Positions 12,242 to 22,759 of a DNA stretch of 64,000 nt are shown one piece after another. Source of the DNA: Gnetum montanum (taxonomy: Eukaryota > Streptophyta > Gnetopsida > Gnetales > Gnetaceae); contig MNCI01011103.1 of NCBI GenBank assembly GCA_015680685.1, positions 9,718-73,717 on the forward strand, read 5' to 3'. The number at the start of each line of letters is the position of its first letter. The stretch's first letter is position 1. The position numbers were made by a program, and so were the translations under genes. Under the pieces are notes generated by a model that was not told the origin of the DNA, ran no database searches, and saw only the letters and a program-made list of their open reading frames with translations.

Positions 12242-12852
12242 CTCTACAATGATGGGCATACTTTGAGACACCAATAAAGGTTTATCATCATTGCTATGTT
12301 GATGATGTCGATGATGGTTTCGGTCACCCCTTCAGTTTTGGTGGCCTTCATGGTCATTATTATTTTGCCAACTGCCTTTATCATGGTTGTTTTGATGGCG
12401 ACTTTCATGAGAACTATCAAATGAAGAGGAATGTTTGAAATTGGATGAAGAGGATGAAAAAGAAGGTGGACCACCACCACCATTGTGATGTCTACCACCA
12501 CTCTTACGCTTCTTATGATCACCATCCTAAGATCCCTTGTTGTTGTAATGTTTACTTGAGTCGCTACCTTAGGTATCACTCTTTCCTAATCATAGTTTAT
12601 GAATAGTCAATCGCAAGGACAAATTCACATCCTCAGCATTAGTAGTAAGGGGTGGAGAATCTTCATGTTGAGAACCTTTCAAGGGAGGATCCTCATTGTT
12701 CTCTTGATCTTGTAGGAATAAGGGGTTACTGTAATGTTTCCTCTTTGTAGCTTCATGGAGTTTCTCCTGACATTTATCTTGCTTATGTTATATTTTAGTG
12801 GGACAATAGTTCCAAGTGTCATATCCATCCAAAACATATTCTTCATGAAGAT
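12242..12852 (-). repeat. A1 gag tandem duplication, unit 2
   Basis: Second copy of the 611-base unit, ending at CTTCATGAAGAT (about 12851). Because 611 is not a multiple of three, the duplication shifts the reading frame unless small indels compensate. The two units differ at many sites, so the duplication is itself old. Confidence 0.9.
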
Positions 12853-13213
12853 CTACTATGTCCAACTTCTTAAGGGTTTTAAATAGCATTCTAGGCATAG
12901 ATCTATTAGGGGGAAAGACAATGTTGCCCTCCATATAACGCCATCACATTTTTTCATCTTGATGTAGGACGAAGGTGAAATTCAACACAAGCTCATCTGG
13001 ATGAGTGTATACCACCTTGCATTCTTGTGGGACTAGTGGTTTGGTATCTTCTAGCTTACGAGAAGAAGAAGACATTTTGCAAAACAAAATGAAATTGTCA
13101 GTGTGCTTTTATAATTTGAATGTATTGTGGGAATGATATTGACCTTTAGGTTTGTACAACAATATTAGTGATATTCACTTAGACCTAAATTGCACACATT
13201 CCACAAACAAAAG

Positions 13214-13231
13214 TCCTCAGTAGTGGTGCCA
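13214..13231 (-). other. A1 primer binding site, tRNA-Asp-like
   Basis: Reading minus, two bases inside the 5' LTR edge, the sequence is TGGCACCACTACTGAGGA. From memory, the Athila primer site complementary to tRNA-Asp is TGGCGCCGTTGCCGGGGA. The differences are mostly transitions of the kind produced by deamination of methylated cytosine. The tRNA 3' end would prime minus-strand DNA synthesis here. Confidence 0.7.
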
Positions 13232-13232
13232 A

Positions 13233-14140
13233 TGATGAGTGGTGAGGTACCCCTACATCCAACTATATGAACAACAAAGCATTAACATGTGATCTAGTCA
13301 AATTCCTTGGACTTCATTGTTTCCAGTGCACTAGCCCTTTAGGAAGTAAATCTAGCCTTAAGGTTAATCGTTGTCTTCCCAATTACACTTGTGACGTTTA
13401 TTGATATGGTTACGTGTAACTGAGGCATTTGATTTTTATCATTTTTATGTTTTACAAATCGATACTCAAATATGAATAAAAGTAATTTGATTAACTAATA
13501 TAAATTAACTAATTTACTAGCATTTAACTAATCCTAACATAAGTATTTGTTCCTGCTTTCCGTACACATCCTAAACCCACATATATGTTGCTGGGCAACC
13601 AAGCACTACGCTACTGGGCATACCAAGCAATAATGCTGCTAGAATTACCAAGCAAATACATGTTATGCTTGAAGTGGTCGTACTTATGTATTCAATCTAT
13701 CTAGCTTAATAACCTCATTAACTTAATCACTAGAAAATATTTGTGAAATAATTAAAAACATTGAATGCATAAATAAAATAGCTAATCTATCCAAAGTGCT
13801 ACAAGGTTTATCAAAAAGCTCATCTTTATTGTTGCACACACTGTCATGCTCAAGTACAACAATGCTAGAATAAAGATCCATACACTCAATAACTCTTACT
13901 GTAGGCACTCAGGGGATAAAATTCTAACTTTCAAGTGGAAAAAATGCAAGAGCTTCACCACTATTGAAATCTAGATTGCCATAAATGTGCCTAGTAGGCA
14001 CATATTTATAGGTGATAGACAAACACTACATCAATGAGGCCTCATCAATGTAGGGTGAGATGTGTCAACGAGGCCTCATCGATGCAGTCGATTACATCGA
14101 TGAGGCCTCATTGACATAGCCAATCAATGACAACTCATCA
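13233..14140 (-). repeat. A1 5' LTR
   Basis: The promoter-bearing LTR for the minus-strand transcript. It runs from ...ACTCATCA at 14140 down to TGATGAG at 13233. The TATA box (CTATAAATAT on the minus strand) is at 14002-14011. GATGAGGCCTCATC-type palindromes lie at 14030-14110, upstream in U3. TSD GATAT follows at 14141-14145. Confidence 0.94.
14002..14011 (-). promoter_or_regulatory. A1 LTR TATA box
   Basis: TATAAATATG on the minus strand. The same box is found at 989-998 (A1 3' LTR), 21119-21128 (A2) and 57291-57300 (A3), always at the same relative place. It should position the start of the genomic RNA. Confidence 0.75.
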
Positions 14141-14145
14141 GATAT

Positions 14146-15298
14146 CTAAAAGTAAACTTACTATATCACTATTCAACCAACTATTCTTTATAGGTTTTTT
14201 TTTTCATGGGATCCTCCTCTATCAAATAACTATTGAAAATAGATAGAAGAAATTCAAAAACATTTTTTGCTCCAAGAATTTATAATGTAGCGAAAGACAC
14301 AATATGATATTATGGTTCTTGAAGTAAAGATGATGTCACTAGAAGTTGAAGCTATCTGTCAATTTATAGTCACCACTTATAATCCTTCTACATCTTTATT
14401 GGATAACTACTTTAAAATAGTGATTATGAAAACTAATAACATCAAATGACTTCATGAGGGAGTTTTATGGCAAAATAAATGAAATATTCAAGTATTTTTT
14501 AGTGCATCCAAGTCTTATAGATATAGATATAACATGCTACTATTTGAACAACTAAAATGTTTCTTGTTACAATGATATAACATTATATCATTGTAATAAA
14601 TAACAAGTTGCCTATAACACTAAAATGTCCTACAAACCATTACATTAACCCAACTCTATGTCCTCGAGATGATTAATGATTTTCATATGGTGACCTTACT
14701 TTGTAAACACTATTCACAAGGATGGAAAAAGCTAAAAGTTTTTAAAAGTAAAAAGTATAAAATATTTAATATAAAAGAATGTATATACAATTATATAAAT
14801 AAAAGCATCAAAAGTTGTTAAAAATCATAAAAATATGATGAACCATAATATTATTTACATGTACAAAGCTTAAAAAAATTATAATAATGTAAGACTCCCA
14901 TAAAGTTAATAGGGTGTCATAAAATAAATTAAAGAAATGAGATGAAAATAATATTAAAAATTATGATAATGTGATGCTCATGTAAACTTTCTATGGTACT
15001 AAATAATAAAATTTACCAAAAAAATATATGAAAAAGGAGATGAGGTGAGCCATATAATCTGTTTGAATGCAATGAAGTTAATCTATTTACCCCATTTCGT
15101 AGCAAGGCTATCATAATGATAATCTTTCAATTATTTAAATAATTACTATTGATAAAAATACATTAATGGTCATGATTTTTGAATTAATGATAGTGTGTTT
15201 AGAATTATTTTTAAGTTATTTTTTAATTAGGTAAAATATACTTCAACCCGTACTTATTCTTATTCAATTTATAAAAATTTCAATTTTAATTTCAGTTA
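14146..15298. other. AT-rich spacer, no gene seen
   Basis: No coding frame, LTR pair or RNA gene is visible. Around 14870-15010 there are loosely repeated phrases (ATAATGTAAGACTCCCATAAA and a diverged second copy about 90 bases on). Confidence 0.4.
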
Positions 15299-15300
15299 TA

Positions 15301-15500
15301 ATTGTAAAATATGCTTCCATGAGGCTTAAATTTATTAAACATTTTGAATCATCTTTTTACCTTCAGTGACCCAACTATCTATTGTCTACCGTGGCTTTAG
15401 TATGATTGTAAAATATGTTTCCATTGGGCTTAAAATTACGAAACATTTTGAACCATCAATTTACCTTCGCGACCCAACGGTCTATGGTGGCTTTAGTGTT
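15301..15500. repeat. 104-bp tandem duplication upstream of the gene-like island
   Basis: ATTGTAAAATATG starts at 15301 and again at 15405. Both copies continue through TTCCAT, AAACATTTTGAA, TTTACCTTC, GACCCAAC and GGTGGCTTTAGT/GTGGCTTTAGT. The copies differ at many sites. The repeat ends about 140 bases before a TATA box. Confidence 0.85.
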
Positions 15501-15539
15501 GACAAGACCATGGCATTTTGAATATTAGAATATCACATT

Positions 15540-16450
15540 ATTAAAATAGCTCAGAACCTAAAGCAAGACGGTTCCACCACAATCGGTCGGTGACATCATG
15601 AATAGTACCGTGAAAGAAGGATCCCAGCCGTCGAGAAAGTATAAATGCAAGGAAGGTGTTGGAGACAAATTTCAGTGGAGTAACGATGACGCCAAAGAAG
15701 GTACGTACAATAGTGTGTTCATTTGTTTCAGGTAATGAATTGACAGTGAATAAAGGAGCTATAAAAGTTAGTAATGCCTCATGTACTCATGTCCAAGGGC
15801 AAAGAAGATGCAAAATCAAAGACGAGGAATGGTTCTTGTGAATGGCAGCCATGACTGTGCGCAAGGCTTCCACACTGCAGGCAATGCTGAAGCCACCATG
15901 GACAGCAGTGGCGTAGCAATCCCAATTGCTGAGCCATGAAGTGAAGCAGTGACATTGATATCAACAACGCATCTTTGCAAATTATCTTGTGCATTCATTC
16001 CAACATACACCACACCGGTACCGGTACTCTTCCCCTTTGCGCGGCTGGAACACCCATCTTCTTCTACATCTTGTGCCTGATGTTGCCATTTCTGATTCTG
16101 TTCTTCATCACTGTCTGTAACTTTGCTCCCCTAATTCGTGATTGCCGAGGCTGTGCTGGTGATTGGTCTTATTTATATTATAAAAAGCAAGAGGAAATCC
16201 GCGTACAAAAGGGGCCGTGGTTGACAAAGCATGACAAAGGGATGCGGCTGTCGCAGTCAGCTGATTCAGCTCAGATTTTGCAGTGTGAAATTAGGAATGA
16301 GGATCCGATATCGCAAATTCGGATTGCGGGTGTATTCGATTTTCATCATCGCAGCCACATTCCTCTCCTCTCCCGACAAACGTAACATCGCGCCTACTCA
16401 GACGACGCATTAATTGAAGCGGCATTTTCCTTTAGATAAAGCTGCAGTGA
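15540..16450 (+). other. CpG-containing gene-like island, possible low-copy gene or gene fragment
   Basis: This stretch is clearly richer in G+C and in CpG (GACGGTTCC, AGCCGTCGAG, GCGCGGC, GACGACGCAT) than the CpG-poor transposons around it. A TATA box, TATAAAT, lies at 15640-15646. A small frame follows from the ATG at 15686 to 15841 (52 codons, MTPKKVRTIV...). An alternative is a short first exon ending MTPKK at the GTACGT donor, 15701. A 136-codon frame at 15975-16385 contains a hydrophobic run (FFYILCLMLPFLILFFITV) that could be a membrane segment. In another frame KSKRKSAYKRGRG follows a hydrophobic run. I do not recognise a family. It could be a gene remnant, an exon or a promoter region. 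Confidence 0.4.
15640..15646 (+). promoter_or_regulatory. TATA box of the gene-like island
   Basis: TATAAAT preceded by a GC-rich stretch (CCAGCCGTCGAG) and, about 70 bases upstream, TGACATCA, which resembles a bZIP/CRE-type site. The spacing to the ATG at 15686 is 40 bases, so the 5' leader would be very short. Confidence 0.4.
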
Positions 16451-17106
16451 CCAAGTGGAATGTAGCAATAGCATTGGCGCGTGCCCATGGATTAAATGTA
16501 AGGTAGTTAAACAAATAAGCATAATCAGTTTTTTATTATTATTTTAAAAGAATATTCGATTGCTTTATCTTACCTGGGATCATGCGTCTAGGTTGAAAGA
16601 GGGTGGGTTCATGATAAGCTTTGAACTAACTGTGTGAGCCGACAGAGGTGCTCAGAGCATTAATAGTATGCATTGCATTGCAATGGGAATGAGAAAACTC
16701 TTATATGTCTTCAGTGTTGCATTATTGACGTAGTACTTCATGCACTAAGATGATGCTCAAAGAAAGTTCTTAATAATTATGACATGAATTTCGATCTATG
16801 TACAAATTGCTTTCCTAAATCACTTTTATTTTCAGCTTTCAATTATATAATTTCTTATGTATATTGAAATTTATAAAAATTCATAAATAATAAATTAAAA
16901 ATAATAATAGTAAGTTATTTCCATAAACCCTTATTAAAAAGTAGATTACATTGGTTTTAAATATACTGCATAGTGCAAAATTTTCTTCCACACACATCTT
17001 GGTTGTTTGATAGAAAACATGTTATGCTTTATTTGTATTTTTAAAAGATCAAAATTCATATTTAAGAAAAATATTTATAGAATAAATATGATAGCCAATC
17101 CCTCAT
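16451..17106. other. AT-rich spacer, no gene seen
   Basis: CpG content drops again after about 16,620. No ORF or repeat pair is evident. Confidence 0.35.
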
Positions 17107-17742
17107 TTGCTCTCATCATTTACCATAATCTTGTGTAGCTATGATCACATTCTTGCAATGTATATCATGGTTCTCTATTGCTTGCTTCTAGGAAATAAGA
17201 TAGACCATAGCTATATCAACTACAAGGATATCATACAAGACTTCTTCAAGATGTGGATCTCTTTCATTTTCATGATGATGCAAGTATAACCATCCTTGAC
17301 ATGTTCATTATCAATAGCAAGAAAGGAATTGTTTAGAATGCTAAGAAGAAAAGCACTAAGATTGGTGTAATGTATTCATCCATATCACAAGCACTAGATA
17401 CACATGGATCTCATCTCTCTAGGTTCATGTTAATTAAAGGGTAACTTAGATTCACTTTAAGGAAGGCAATATAGATATATGCCAAGACCATTAGCAAAAT
17501 GGGCTACATCCTATCTATATTTGATTGAATAAGATAGGCTTGAGCAATAATTCACTCAAGAAAACATTCCAAAGTTACTTGGGAAGCCACCAATTTTAGA
17601 TGATAAGCCCATTAGTATCCCTACTTAGTCTTTAAGTACTCATGAGTCATCCAAGAAAGCATCAAATGTAGGATCATCTCAATACCATGAAGTTGATAAA
17701 GAGGAGGGCTTTAATGATAAGATTAAGCTTGATAAGTAGGTA
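17107..17742 (+). pseudogene. Decayed ORF remnant, family unknown
   Basis: One forward frame stays recognisably protein-like for about 640 bases despite roughly ten stops. It has VLYCLLLGNKIDHSYINYKD near the start, then YMPRPLAKWATSYLYLIE, KLLGKPPILDDKPISIPT and an acidic, polar end (EVDKEEGFNDKIKLDK) before a final stop. The phrase LYC-L-G--ID is faintly like plant transposon-associated proteins carried by Athila/Tat elements. This is only an impression; no LTR pair frames it. Confidence 0.35.
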
Positions 17743-20367
17743 TGTAACACCTTGTGTTCCTAGCACTTTGAGTTAGTATTCATTCATCATGTTCTTGAGT
17801 TCTTTTATATGTTTTATAGGTGGGTCTATATGGGTACATATATTATATGGATACATGGGATGTTATTATTAAAGTTAATATGCCTAAGTGATGAGATGCT
17901 AGTTATGCATTATGATATTTCTATGCTTACACATAGACCTAGTTGGATGAACTTATAGGTATCACAAAGATTGGTTAGTGCCTAGGGCCACTTTGGCAAG
18001 TATATATCTACTATATTTGGCTAGATGTATTTTCATGTACCTTGTTTATTGTTAGTATTGTAGTTGTTGAGTTAGTATGTGGTATGTATTTAATGGTTAG
18101 CATTTATACGTTAGGAAGCTATATATTATATGTAATGTGGGTTAAGTGTTATTTATTTACCAATATGTATGATAACTTGGTTTATCTTTCATCCTAATCA
18201 ATTGCCATAACTAGTGTAATTAGTCTATTTTGTTAAATTTTATTTTAGGTTAATATATGTTATATTTAATGTTTATATATTAGTATTATGTATGTTAGTT
18301 AAATTTTTACATGAGTAAATATGTGGATAGTTTAGTTTATAATTATTTAAACAAATTTAGTAACATGTGATGTGGAAAGATTAATTAGTTAAGTTTTACA
18401 TTATGGAAGTTTACATGTAAGATAGGCTTGATGGGTTGGACTAGTTGTCTTTTTGGGAAATTTTTTTAATTAAGTTTAGGAAAAAGTTAATTAGGATTAG
18501 AATTAAGATTATCATGATTTTAGAAGGCCTAATTGTATATCTACCTTGCTCTAAACCTAAGGGAAATATTGAGACATTCTTTGGGTAAGATGTTGAAGCT
18601 CTATTAATTTTAAAGGTAATAACTATGCAAGATCAAGATCTTAGTGATAATGTGTCCTAACCTTGGTTTGGTAGTGACCTATGTGTCCCTTTCAAATTTC
18701 TAGTGACAATTTCTAGGTGAGAGCCTTTGTTTTCTTTCCTTTGTTTTGACACATTCATTAGGTTTAGTGTCACAAGCTTGAAATTATGCGTTCATGACAT
18801 TTTTTATATTTCTACTTTAATTTTATGGCTACAAAATGTTGTGTAAGACTTAGTAATGATGATTACTTAGGGTCGGATCTATACATTAACAAGTTGTAGT
18901 TTTGTGCCTTTGGTCGTATCCATTTTAACATAGTTGTTTGAAATCATGTGGCAAATTTTTTTTCATATCATTTAATATTTACAACTTTGGTGATATTTTT
19001 GTTTTCTTTTCTTGCATCTAGATGTCCTTTCATTGGTTTTATATAGCGTAGGTATGCACTATGTCCTTGTTAGACAGATTCTTTAATTGTCAAGCTAATT
19101 TGGAAGCATTCATGTGTTTTGTTTAGTTTTAGTTTAGCGTGTATGTTGTTTTTTCTTTTTACTTTTCCTTTCTTTGAAATCTCCCACAATCCCATAGTAG
19201 TGCCTATCATGAATTGTGGAAAGGTTTTCATCAGTTTGTAATCCCCCACCATGAGTTATAGTGAGATCATAGTAGGGTTACAATACCCCATCGTGAGCCA
19301 TGATGAGGCCATAGTTCTCCATCACAAGTCGTAGTGACATTGTAGTTCCCATTTTTGTTACATTTCTCAATTTTTGTTACTTTCATTATGGAAGTCTATG
19401 GCTAGTTTGAGTTCCAAGTTAGTGGTAAATTTTAGTCAATTTTAGATCTGAGTTTTTGATTAAGATTAACTCCACTATGATTATGTTAGTAATTGTTTCG
19501 TGTGGGCATAGTTGTGTATCTTTTTCCCACGATAATGTGGTAGTCCTCCACCATTAAATCTATTGTTCATTAACATTATCTTGATGTTTTTGTTATTATA
19601 TTCTATTTTGACTTCTAGTTGGTTCAACATAATTGCATTATTGTGTTGTATTTGGGAGCTAGCATTGAGTTTATGAGATTGGGTTATGCTGGATACCTTG
19701 GAGTAACATTGAATTATCCCCACTATGATGCATTAATGAGGCTCCTTTCATGGTCCCAATCCTATGAGAAAGAGGAAGACTTGTGATCTTTTCTAGTTCC
19801 TATTTTTCTCCAAAATAATAAAGGATTGTTAACATCTCTAACATAGGATGCATTTCAGACATTAGGATGTTCAACATAACTAGGATTGACTGAGATTAAT
19901 AATAGAAGCCCCATGGGTAGAGTGATCTAGTTTTAATTATGGGTTTTGGAACAAGTCCACATGATAACCATTTTATAAGATTCACTGATTATTGTGCATG
20001 CTAGTCTTCATGCTTATGCTTGGTTAGTTGGTGGTAGTGAGGTTTTATTTTTAATAGACTTTTAAGAGTTTGGTCGATCCATAACATGCAGTCAACTTGT
20101 CTCAATTAAATTTGAAAATAATATAGCTTAGTTTAGTGAACGAGAGGGTGCAATTAACTTGACAAAATTGAGTTATGATGTAGTTGACTAGATTTATATA
20201 CGAGATTCCATTATGAAAAATTGAAATTTTTTGTAATTTTAAACTATAAAATATTTGTGATACATATGAGTTTTGAGCTAATCATGGGCTCATTGAAAAG
20301 CTCATTCTATTTTCTATAAATACATAAAATTTTAGATAAAATATAGTTTATTTGATGGTTTAAATAT
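17743..20367. other. AT-rich spacer with a weak minisatellite
   Basis: No gene recognised. At 19185-19345 four diverged units of about 40-45 bases recur, built on CCCCACCATGAG, TAGTGAGATCATAGT and their near-inverse (CCATGATGAGGCCATAGT). Similar single phrases occur at 19466, 19540 and 19722. This may be part of an unrecognised LTR. Confidence 0.35.
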
Positions 20368-20372
20368 AGCTT

Positions 20373-21421
20373 TGATGAGCAAAAAATACCCCATACACCC
20401 AATGATGTGAATCACAACTATGTACATATGATCCAGTTGAATTTTGTGGATGGAACTAGTGTGGCATCTAGATTATTAAGCATTGATCATAGGTTGCTAT
20501 CTTTTCACTTGGGCTAGTGGTAGCTTTGTCATGTGTGGTTTAGTCCAAAGTGAGGCATATGATTATGATGTTGTGTGAGAATTAAAACTAACTAAATAAT
20601 AATATAGAAATTAATTATTTAATCTAATTAAAAATAAAATTAAATCATAAACTATCCTAAGGGCAATGAGTATCTGTTCCTAGCTTTCCGTGCACATCCT
20701 TAACTCATGTACTTACTACTAGGATTACCGAGTGTTATGCTGTTAGGCAAACTAAGTAATAATGCTATTGGGATTACAAAGCGAGTACATGTTCATGCTT
20801 GAAACTAGTCACACTTATTCTACTGATTAATTAACATGCATGGAAATGTAAATATTAACTAAGTACATAGAAAGTAAATTGCATTTAAAGTGAATCTATT
20901 CTAAGTCAAAGTGTTGTAATGAATATGAATCAATCTCAAACTTATTACCATTCATGGAATGTATCCAAGTACAATGCCACTTGAATAAGACATCATACAA
21001 TTAACTCAAACTCATGGTGTGGGCACTCATTGACTACTTGCTAAGATTGCATGAACAAACTGCAAGAGTCTGGTTACACTATTGACCAAATGGGATGAAA
21101 TACAGGGTGGATGCTAGCATATTTATAGGCATATACAAACATTCTATCAATAGGAATGTATTAATGCATTTGGCTCCATCAACAGGGATGCGTTGACAGA
21201 AATGCATCAACACAGATGTGTTAATGTAGCTAAGTTATAGTAGATGGAATATAACATCTATGATGTAGTAGCCAATAGACATGCATTGAGAGGGATGGTA
21301 AAATGCAAATGTGACATAGCATTTATGATATCTACAATATCTCAACTGACTGATAAAATTGACAAAGTGATGGTTCATCATGTTCCAACAACTTAGCTAC
21401 CTGACATATCAGGTCTCATCA
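20373..21421 (-). repeat. A2 3' LTR
   Basis: Pairs with 32320-33369; about 83 % identical over the first 250 bases by eye. TATA box at 21119-21128 (minus). The U3 part (21140-21260) carries repeated phrases around GATGCGTTGACAGAAATGCATCAACA in place of the A1 palindromes. Confidence 0.93.
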
Positions 21422-21433
21422 TACCCCCACAAC
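21422..21433 (-). other. A2 polypurine tract
   Basis: GTTGTGGGGGTA on the minus strand, immediately next to the 3' LTR. This is the best-preserved tract of the family in the window. Confidence 0.85.
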
Positions 21434-22754
21434 TAACAAAGAACTCATCCTTGAGTTATATATAAATGAACAGAGTTTCATTACAAGAATTGGGAGGTGA
21501 CCAAGACTAGATTGGCTACCATTATAAAACTAGAGTGCCACATACACAATTTTATTCAAGTGGATGTATTAAAAAATTACAAAAAGATTGGATGGATGTT
21601 AAATTTTACAAAATTGCAAAGGTCTTCAAAAATCCACCAAGGATGTATCTTCATGATGTTGCTAGCAGTGGTTGTTTGTTCAACCTTGGTTCTTCTCTTT
21701 TATGACAAATATTTTTGAAGGATGAACTAAAATTTCTTCTCATCATTCCATGGATCTAACAAATATGTGGTGTTTGAGCTTTAATCCTTATATGTGATAT
21801 TATTTTTTCATGGGCATATCCTCCTTTGCTCTCCTCTTAGGCTTATTTCCTTTACTTTCAAAAGACCTTAAATCAGAAGCATTCCATTTGGAATCATCTA
21901 AAATTACCAAAGGATCAACATTAGTTTTGATAAATTTTTCTTAATGATTAACCCTTTCTAAATTTGTAATTATCTTAGAATTCTATAAATTTTAGCATTT
22001 AGGCATTAGGTGATTTCATAATATTATTTCTCAAAGCTCTAAGGTAACTAAAATCATCAAGTTGTTTAAGTTATTTTTATTATTTTACTATGAGTGATCA
22101 TCATGTTCAATAATGTGTTACAAAAATTTTAAAATTACATCCTTAGCCCCCACGATAAATGAGCTTAACTCTAGAAGCTTACAAGTTTTTTAAAAAAATG
22201 AAATCAAAGGTTTGTTTTACATGATGACCAAGATATACATAAATTTGGAGGATAGTTTAATATAAAAGTAGTACAAATTAATCGACATTTATGAGAAGTA
22301 GTTCCAAAATCATGCATAAATTTTAAGAAGTTTTTCATGATATCCTAAAAGATGTGTTATTTTAGTTTAGAGTCATGATCAACAAAAGTCATGCAAGTGG
22401 GTCCTTCCCTAAGTAGGCTCATGCCATAATGCCATTACATAACCACCTGTATAGATGTCCGTGGACACCTTAGAAGTTAAATGTAGACCATGACTTTGTT
22501 TCAAACAACATACGATTGCCTTGGTTAGGATCTTGCACTATACTATACAAAACCATTAGGTTCATAATTACATGTAGATGTGAAATGAATAATGGGATGA
22601 GAAGGAATTATAGAGATTAGGACATGAGGTACCTTACCATGTTTGCAATTGGTTCTTGTGTCAATTATGATATAGATAATCATCATACCTATCCATCTAA
22701 GTTTTAGACCAAGTCCATACCATTAATAGTGGCCTCACATTGATGTTTCTTTTC
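21434..22754 (-). other. A2 3' non-coding region, left of the T2 insertion
   Basis: Short shared landmarks with A1 are present: CCTTGAGTT next to the tract, AGCCCCCACGATAAA (A1 GGCCCCCATAATAAA), ATGCAAGTGGGTCCTTCC (A1 ATGCAAGTGGATCCTCC) and TTAGACCAAGTCCATACC (A1 CTAGACCAAAACCATCTG). No coding frame is conserved. The extra ORF of A1 is absent. Confidence 0.65.
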
Positions 22755-22759
22755 TTGCT

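Larger units (their letters stand above)
10030..13075 (-). pseudogene. A1 gag, with an internal 611-bp duplication
   Basis: The likely start is the ATG at 13075-13073, giving MSSSSRKLEDTKPL, about 140 bases after the primer site. The N-terminal part includes FPPNRSMPRMLFK and LHEEYVLDGYDTWNYCPTK. Next is a segment rich in H, N, S and G (NNHDKGSWQNNNDHEGHQN), duplicated in tandem. The central gag region lies at about 11600-11100, and a cysteine/histidine-containing stretch (CNVKFVNMNIQ in one frame, CEICQYEHPRGC in another) at about 10770-10720 may be a nucleocapsid knuckle. The last part is rich in P, Y and Q. Gag forms the virus-like particle. Stops and frame changes are frequent, so exact frame boundaries are uncertain. 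Confidence 0.75.
200..14140 (-). mobile_element. A1: Athila-lineage Ty3/gypsy LTR retrotransposon, nearly full length
   Basis: Two LTRs (200-1127 and 13233-14140) begin TGATGAG and end CTTATCA or CTCATCA. They are bounded by the same 5-bp host duplication, GATAT, at 195-199 and 14141-14145. On the minus strand the order is 5' LTR, primer site, gag, PR, RT, RNase H, integrase, extra ORF, polypurine tract, 3' LTR. The RT contains an FMDE-type active site followed by KRHVETNL and, after a stop, MVQEGIMLGYEIS, a signature I associate with Athila RT. The primer site resembles tRNA-Asp, also usual for Athila. The coding parts hold many stops and frameshifts, so the copy is dead. Its LTRs agree at about 84 % of sites over the first 240 bases by eye, indicating an old insertion. 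Confidence 0.93.

Noticed and set aside
14146-15298. Possible additional LTR or MITE in the spacer
   Set aside because: Only loose AT-rich repeated phrases were found; no terminal repeats or target duplication.
15975-16385. 136-codon frame as a definite membrane-protein gene
   Set aside because: Only one hydrophobic stretch supports it, no family is recognised, and the other frames of the same region are equally open. Kept as part of a gene-like island only.
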